Below are positions 60,482 to 64,000 of a stretch of 64,000 bases of DNA, in pieces (the stretch's first letter is position 1; each line of letters begins with the position of its first letter). Origin of the DNA: JAGOMW01 sp964644075 (GTDB lineage Bacteria > Patescibacteriota > Gracilibacteria > BD1-5 > UBA2023); assembly GCA_964644075.1 (NCBI GenBank), contig CAZXUQ010000004.1:1-64000 (forward strand). Direction: 5' to 3'. The translations under genes and the position numbers were made by a program. The notes beneath the pieces are model-generated. The model was not told the origin of the DNA, did not search any database, and was given only the letters and a program-made list of their open reading frames with translations.

Positions 60482-61102
60482 TTATTTTGAGTAAAACTCG
60501 ACGATACGCTGTACGTCGATCATCTGATCGAAGTCTCCTTTTTCAGGAAGAGCAGTTACCGTAATAGAAAGCTTCTTTGGATCAACTTCAAGCCAACGAG
60601 ATGATGTTACTTGAGCGGTAGAGTTTTTTGAAGCAAATGCCTGGAATTCTTCGACGAGAGTCTTGTAGAGTGTAGACTCTTTCATGCGTTCCTTGAGAGT
60701 GATGACATCACCGACACGGAGTTCGTATGAAGGGATATTTACTTTCTTTCCGTTAATGAGGAAGTGAGCATGTCCGACACACTGACGAGCCTGCATGATC
60801 GTACGAGCAAAGTTCGCACGCATGATAACATTATCAAAACGAGTTTCGAGCATACGAAGCATTGCATCACCAGTAACTTCATTTCCTTTTACTGCACGTG
60901 CATAGTACTTTGAGAATTGTTTCTCAGAGAGATTGTACTGACGTTTTGCTGCCTGCTTCTTGCGGAGCTGGAGACCGAACTCAGACATTTTCCCAGCACG
61001 TTTTACTTTTCTGTGGTTGTTCTCGAGGTTATATTTCTCAGAACCGAAAAGGTTGTAACCTTCACGGCGGCAGAGTTTCATTTTTGGTCCAGTATATCGC
61101 AT
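60482..61102 (-). CDS. rpsD: ribosomal protein uS4
   Basis: 206 residues. MRYTGPKMKLCRREG at the start; an S4 domain (ETRFDNVIMRANFARTIMQARQCVGHAHFLINGKKV) in the middle. No in-frame UGA. It may also bind the operon mRNA as in E. coli; not visible here. Confidence 0.97.
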   Translation of the reverse strand: MRYTGPKMKLCRREGYNLFGSEKYNLENNHRKVKRAGKMSEFGLQLRKKQAAKRQYNLSEKQFSKYYARAVKGNEVTGDAMLRMLETRFDNVIMRANFARTIMQARQCVGHAHFLINGKKVNIPSYELRVGDVITLKERMKESTLYKTLVEEFQAFASKNSTAQVTSSRWLEVDPKKLSITVTALPEKGDFDQMIDVQRIVEFYSK

Positions 61103-61130
61103 AAGAAATTTTTAATGAAGAAAGTAAGGA

Positions 61131-61523
61131 TTAGAGGCTTCGAGCTTTTGGCTTACGGCAACCATTGTGTGGAACTGGTGTTGTATCATAGATACCGATG
61201 AGTTCGACACCCGCGTTGATAACACCACGGATAGCCTGTTCACGACCTGCTCCTATACCCTTGACGTAGACATGAGCGCGCTCGACATTGTGAAGTGTCT
61301 TTGCTTTTCCGACTGCCTGCTCACTCGTGAGTTGTGCAGCATAGGGAGTTGCTTCACGAGCACCCTTGAACCCTGCTGTACCACCTGTAGACCAAGTAAG
61401 TACCTGACCAGAAAGATCAGAAACAACAACGTGTGTGTTATTAAGAGTTGCAGTGATGCTAATAACTGCTTCAGGGACATTTTTACGAGTTTTTTTTGAG
61501 CGGCGGAGTGTAGCTTTTGCCAT
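61131..61523 (-). CDS. rpsK: ribosomal protein uS11
   Basis: 130 residues. SITATLNNTHVVVSDLSGQVLTWSTGG and TPYAAQLTSEQA, with the ending DTTPVPHNGCRKPKARS, are typical S11. No in-frame UGA. Confidence 0.97.
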   Translation of the reverse strand: MAKATLRRSKKTRKNVPEAVISITATLNNTHVVVSDLSGQVLTWSTGGTAGFKGAREATPYAAQLTSEQAVGKAKTLHNVERAHVYVKGIGAGREQAIRGVINAGVELIGIYDTTPVPHNGCRKPKARSL

Positions 61524-61580
61524 AGAGAGAGATTTAATATTGAGAATTTTTGAGGAATACTTCGAGTGAAGTGATTTGGA

Positions 61581-61946
61581 TTACTTCTTCTTATTCATAA
61601 CAGTAACGACTTTTCCTTTTCGAGTACGGGCGTTTGTCTTGGTACGCTGACCACGGACTGGGAGACGCTTTTTGTGGCGAGACCCTCGGTATGTACCGAT
61701 ATCCTGGAGACGCTTGATATTTCCAGCGACCTCTCGACGGAGGTCACCCTCGATAATATAGTGCTTAAGCTCCTCACGAACGAGATCGAGCTCAGCTTCA
61801 CTGAGATCTCCCATTTTCTTATTCCAAGCAATCCCTACCTTCGTAAGGATCTTCTGGGCGAGGGGGCGACCTACACCATAGATATACATGAGAGAGATTT
61901 CTGCGTGTTTCCCGTCTGGGAGATTGACTCAGGCGATACGTGCCAT
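61581..61946 (-). CDS. rpsM: ribosomal protein uS13
   Basis: 121 residues. Starts MARIAGVNLPDGKHAEISL, with its first Gly coded by UGA at a family-conserved place. YIYGVGRPLAQKIL, LRREVAGNIKRLQDIGTYRGSRHKKRLPVRGQRTKTNART (given in parts) complete it. Without UGA as Gly the first 19 residues are lost. Confidence 0.98.
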
Positions 61947-61988
61947 AGATTTATAATGAGTTAGAGTATTTGAGAATTACAGTAAAGA

Positions 61989-62102
61989 TTACCCCTGTCG
62001 TTGTTTGTGTTTTGGTTCCTGACACACAACACGGACGACGCCCTTTCGACGGACGACGACACACTTATCACAGATTTTTTTGACTGATGGGCGGACTTTC
62101 AT
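61989..62102 (-). CDS. rpmJ: ribosomal protein bL36
   Basis: 37 residues, MKVRPSVKKICDKCVVVRRK at the start and CQEPKHKQRQG at the end. Zinc ribbon C-x2-C then C-x-H-like partners. Standard order infA-rpmJ-rpsM. Confidence 0.96.
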   Translation of the reverse strand: MKVRPSVKKICDKCVVVRRKGVVRVVCQEPKHKQRQG

Positions 62103-62111
62103 AGGTGAAAA

Positions 62112-62378
62112 TTAACGGCGATTATTAGGATTGTAGACGGGAGCATTCGCATTTGGTTTGCGAAAGGTAATACGTCCACGAGAGAGGTCGTAGGGAGTGA
62201 GTTCCACAGTGACTGTATCTCCTGGGATGAGGCGGATCATGTTTTTCTGCATTTTTCCGCTCACATACGCACGTATGACCATATTCGAGAAGGCTTCTGG
62301 AAGCTCTACTTCGAAGATGGCTCACGGCAGGGCTTTCAGTACTTTTCCCTCTACTTCGATTTTGTCGTCTTTCGGCAT
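62112..62378 (-). CDS. infA: translation initiation factor IF-1
   Basis: 88 residues. KIEVEGKVLKALPGAIFEVEL, HVSG-like YVSGKMQKNMIRLIPGDTVTVEL and YDLSRGRITFR form the OB fold that sits in the A site. The Gly in ALPGAIF is UGA. The start of a long operon; a longer C-terminal tail (KPNANAPVYNPNNRR) than E. coli IF-1. Confidence 0.96.
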
Positions 62379-62422
62379 AGGGATGCTGAAAAGGTGAGTA
62401 AAATACAAAAATTAGCTCGTGT

Positions 62423-62450
62423 AGTATATAAAAAAGAGGTGAGAATGCAA
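62423..62450 (-). promoter_or_regulatory. promoter of the infA-ribosomal operon
   Basis: Minus strand TTGCAT (62445-62450), 16 bases, TATACT (62423-62428). Leader of about 38 bases before infA. Confidence 0.75.
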
Positions 62451-62640
62451 ATCAATTTCGAAAAATCTCTTGCAATCGTCTCTATCGAGGGGAAAAACGG
62501 CATTAGGAAGAGGAAAATATGAGCAAAAAATGTGGACAGAGAAAGAAATGAGAAAATATATACCTAGGAACATATGAAGAAAGTATTGACAAATATATAA
62601 ATATTCATTTAATGCTATTCATTCACAAACTAACTATTAT
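62451..62640. other. intergenic control region between divergent genes
   Basis: About 190 bases. TTGACA at 62585-62590 is a likely -35 for the plus-strand gene; a good -10 is not clear (TATTCA or TTAATG). No gene seen. Confidence 0.4.
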
Positions 62641-63855
62641 ATGTCGCACACGTTCTGAAATTCTTGGTGAGATCACTTACGGGATTTGATTACTCCCGTG
62701 GCTCGTCAGTGGAAAGATGATTTCTGAGCAAAGGCCTGATTACTCAGATTTCTCGCAGAAGATACTGAACTTGCTCCATACATATTACCAGGAATGTATA
62801 TAAATCCTTGAGATCTTCAAAGTGGAAATTTTCCAAAAATACCCGAAGAATATAAAAATAAACCGCGTCTTCTCTATAGATCAACAAATCCACATGATGC
62901 ATATGAATTTATAGGGCAACTTCCGACACTTTCTGGAACAAGTGAAAATCATATACAAACTCTGGAAAAAGTTCAGAGCATCTTATCTGGACATACACTG
63001 ACAACATATCTTGAGGAAAAATGAATTCCCCACCAAAGTAAAGAGACTGGTGTATACTTACAGGAACAACTCCCCTTATCATTCCGAGGTTCCATCGTGG
63101 AACATCCACATCGTAGATGAGTATACCTCATATCTCATACATGAGCAAACCATGGGGAAGATATACATAGTCCAAAGTATCGTCTAGAACTCGAAACGTA
63201 TGATGACAATGGAAAACCTCTCCGTAAGGTACACACACTTTGGCAACTACCCAATCCACCACTTCTCGTAGAACTTTATAAAAAAATCCGAGAAAAAGAG
63301 ATATTTGAAGATGGAATTTCGTTTCAGATAGAATTCTGAATAACGAGAGATCATAAACCCTATATATTCCAATTACGACAATTCCGACCATTTGAAGATG
63401 CGAGAAATACTTATAGCTCTCCCTCTGGATGAAGGACTGCTTTTTGAGTTACCCCTGAAGAAGGCATAGACATATGCGCTCAGTCAATTCATGGTCGGTA
63501 CGTAGAGTACTATATACAACAGTGAATACAAAAAAGAGTAAATGGGCTCATTGTGCCATTTCTCCATACAAATCTTCACCCGTCCGTATTCAAAGGTATG
63601 GAGTTTTTTGCTGTATGATGAAATTCTCGACCGAGTCTGGAACATCATGCTTATGATGCAGCTATGAAAGTGCGATATGTACTCCTATCACCGTATATGT
63701 TACCAGTAGAAATAGGTAAAAACTACGTACCAGACCCTAATACAATTTATAACCTTCGACATACGTCTGATGGGATACGAACAATGACAGGAATGTCATC
63801 TGACCTGAGTTCAATTCACAAAGGTGAAAGAAAACAGGTACCCCTAAGAAAATAA
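62641..63855 (+). CDS. PEP-synthase/PPDK-like domain protein
   Basis: 404 residues. QEQLPLSFRGSIVEHPHRRGVYLISHTG and FQIEFGITRDHKPYIFQLRQFRPFED look like the N-terminal ATP-grasp-like nucleotide domain of PEP synthase and PPDK (the last matches their QxRP ending). Catalytic His and PEP-binding domains are absent, so it is a partial or specialised relative. About a dozen UGA glycines. Function unknown. Its end is 20 bases from the stop of infB. Confidence 0.5.
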
Positions 63856-63876
63856 TCCCTCTCGGGGATTTTATTT
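63856..63876. terminator. hairpin between convergent genes
   Basis: AATCCC-TCTCG-GGGATT followed by TTATTTTAC; it could stop both transcripts. Confidence 0.6.
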
Positions 63877-64000
63877 TACTTCCTCTGCACCATCTTATAG
63901 AACTCAAGTGTATCCCCTTCCATGATAGTGACATCTCACTTGAAGTTGATACCACAGTCGTTGCCTTCCTCGACTTCGTTCACGTCAAGTGGACCGACCT
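63876..64000 (-). CDS. infB: translation initiation factor IF-2, C-terminal end (partial)
   Basis: The last 40 or so codons: VGPLDVNEVEEGNDCGINFKG, then DVTIMEGDTLEFYK, the C-terminal domain pattern (EGxxCGIxxxxxxDxxxGDxxE) that binds the fMet-tRNA. A UGA codes the Gly of FKGDV. The rest lies beyond the window. Confidence 0.88.

Noticed and set aside
274..64000. UGA as Trp (code 4)
   Set aside because: UGA falls at conserved glycines such as Walker A, GLGNPG and GHSLGG; Trp is coded by UGG as usual.
274..64000. UGA as selenocysteine
   Set aside because: Far too many sites, at glycine positions, with no SECIS-like hairpins after them.
1..64000. CRISPR arrays, transposases or prophage
   Set aside because: No regularly spaced repeats, no transposase or integrase, and no phage structural genes were seen; the only tandem repeat is the 14-bp unit at 34412.

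Overview
The window comes from a bacterium that reads UGA as glycine (genetic code 25). That points to the Candidate Phyla Radiation lineages Gracilibacteria or Absconditabacteria. Nearly every gene is broken into short pieces if UGA is a stop, and becomes one full-length, recognisable protein when UGA is read as Gly. UGA falls at glycines that are conserved in known families: the first Gly of the PilT Walker A, the GLGNPG of Pth, the start of S13 and RF1. No gene ends in UGA; all stops are UAA or UAG. CGA and CGG still sit at conserved arginines, which fits Gracilibacteria better than the Absconditabacteria that reassigned those codons. The assignment to phylum is inference; no rRNA gene is present.

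Layout. 1-4400: two CAU tRNAs (one initiator-like) and a 1373-residue protein of unknown function. 4392-9377: yraN, galU, a lipoprotein, tRNA-Leu plus prfA (RF1), a CorA-like transporter and an LdcB/VanY-type peptidase. 9398-18048: a prepilin with an in-frame UAG, gatA, a Cys-rich unknown, hisS, a glycosyltransferase, Hsp20, small envelope proteins and a FecR-like protein. 18054-22405 (minus): a methyltransferase, an MgtC/DUF4010 membrane protein and a sigma region 4/HARE-HTH-like regulator. 22472-28651: two minor-pilin-like genes, an RluA-type pseudouridine synthase, a sortase and small membrane proteins. 28693-35552 (minus): a lipase-like hydrolase, a 1336-residue surface protein, a cNMP-binding-like protein and pilT. 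35700-41347: a histidine phosphatase, pth, tlyA, two extracytoplasmic unknowns, a C39-like peptidase gene that looks foreign, and yebC. 41737-48873: a reduced PriA-like protein, a penicillin-binding protein, a FemAB/GNAT-like transferase, rnc and two small genes. 48887-55950 (minus): a 1734-residue SpvB/RHS polymorphic toxin and a LamG/FG-GAP surface protein. 56057-62378 (minus): a compact operon infA-rpmJ-rpsM-rpsK-rpsD-rpoA-rplQ-rplM-rpsI-rpsL-rpsG-rpmA-rpmF-nusB. The end holds a PEP-synthase-like protein and the 3' end of infB.

How it fits together. The gene content suits a small, surface-dependent, possibly epibiotic cell: type IV pilus parts (PilT, pilins), large secreted adhesin-like proteins, a sortase, cell-wall enzymes and an RHS toxin that could act in contact with other cells. 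The genome is packed tightly. Convergent neighbours share or abut their stop codons (CTAG, TTAA, TAGCTA), same-strand genes overlap by 1-17 bases, and several start codons lie about six bases after a TATACT box, so many mRNAs are probably leaderless. One gene, the C39-like peptidase, breaks every local habit: it has no UGA glycines, a good Shine-Dalgarno, a long leader and its own terminator.
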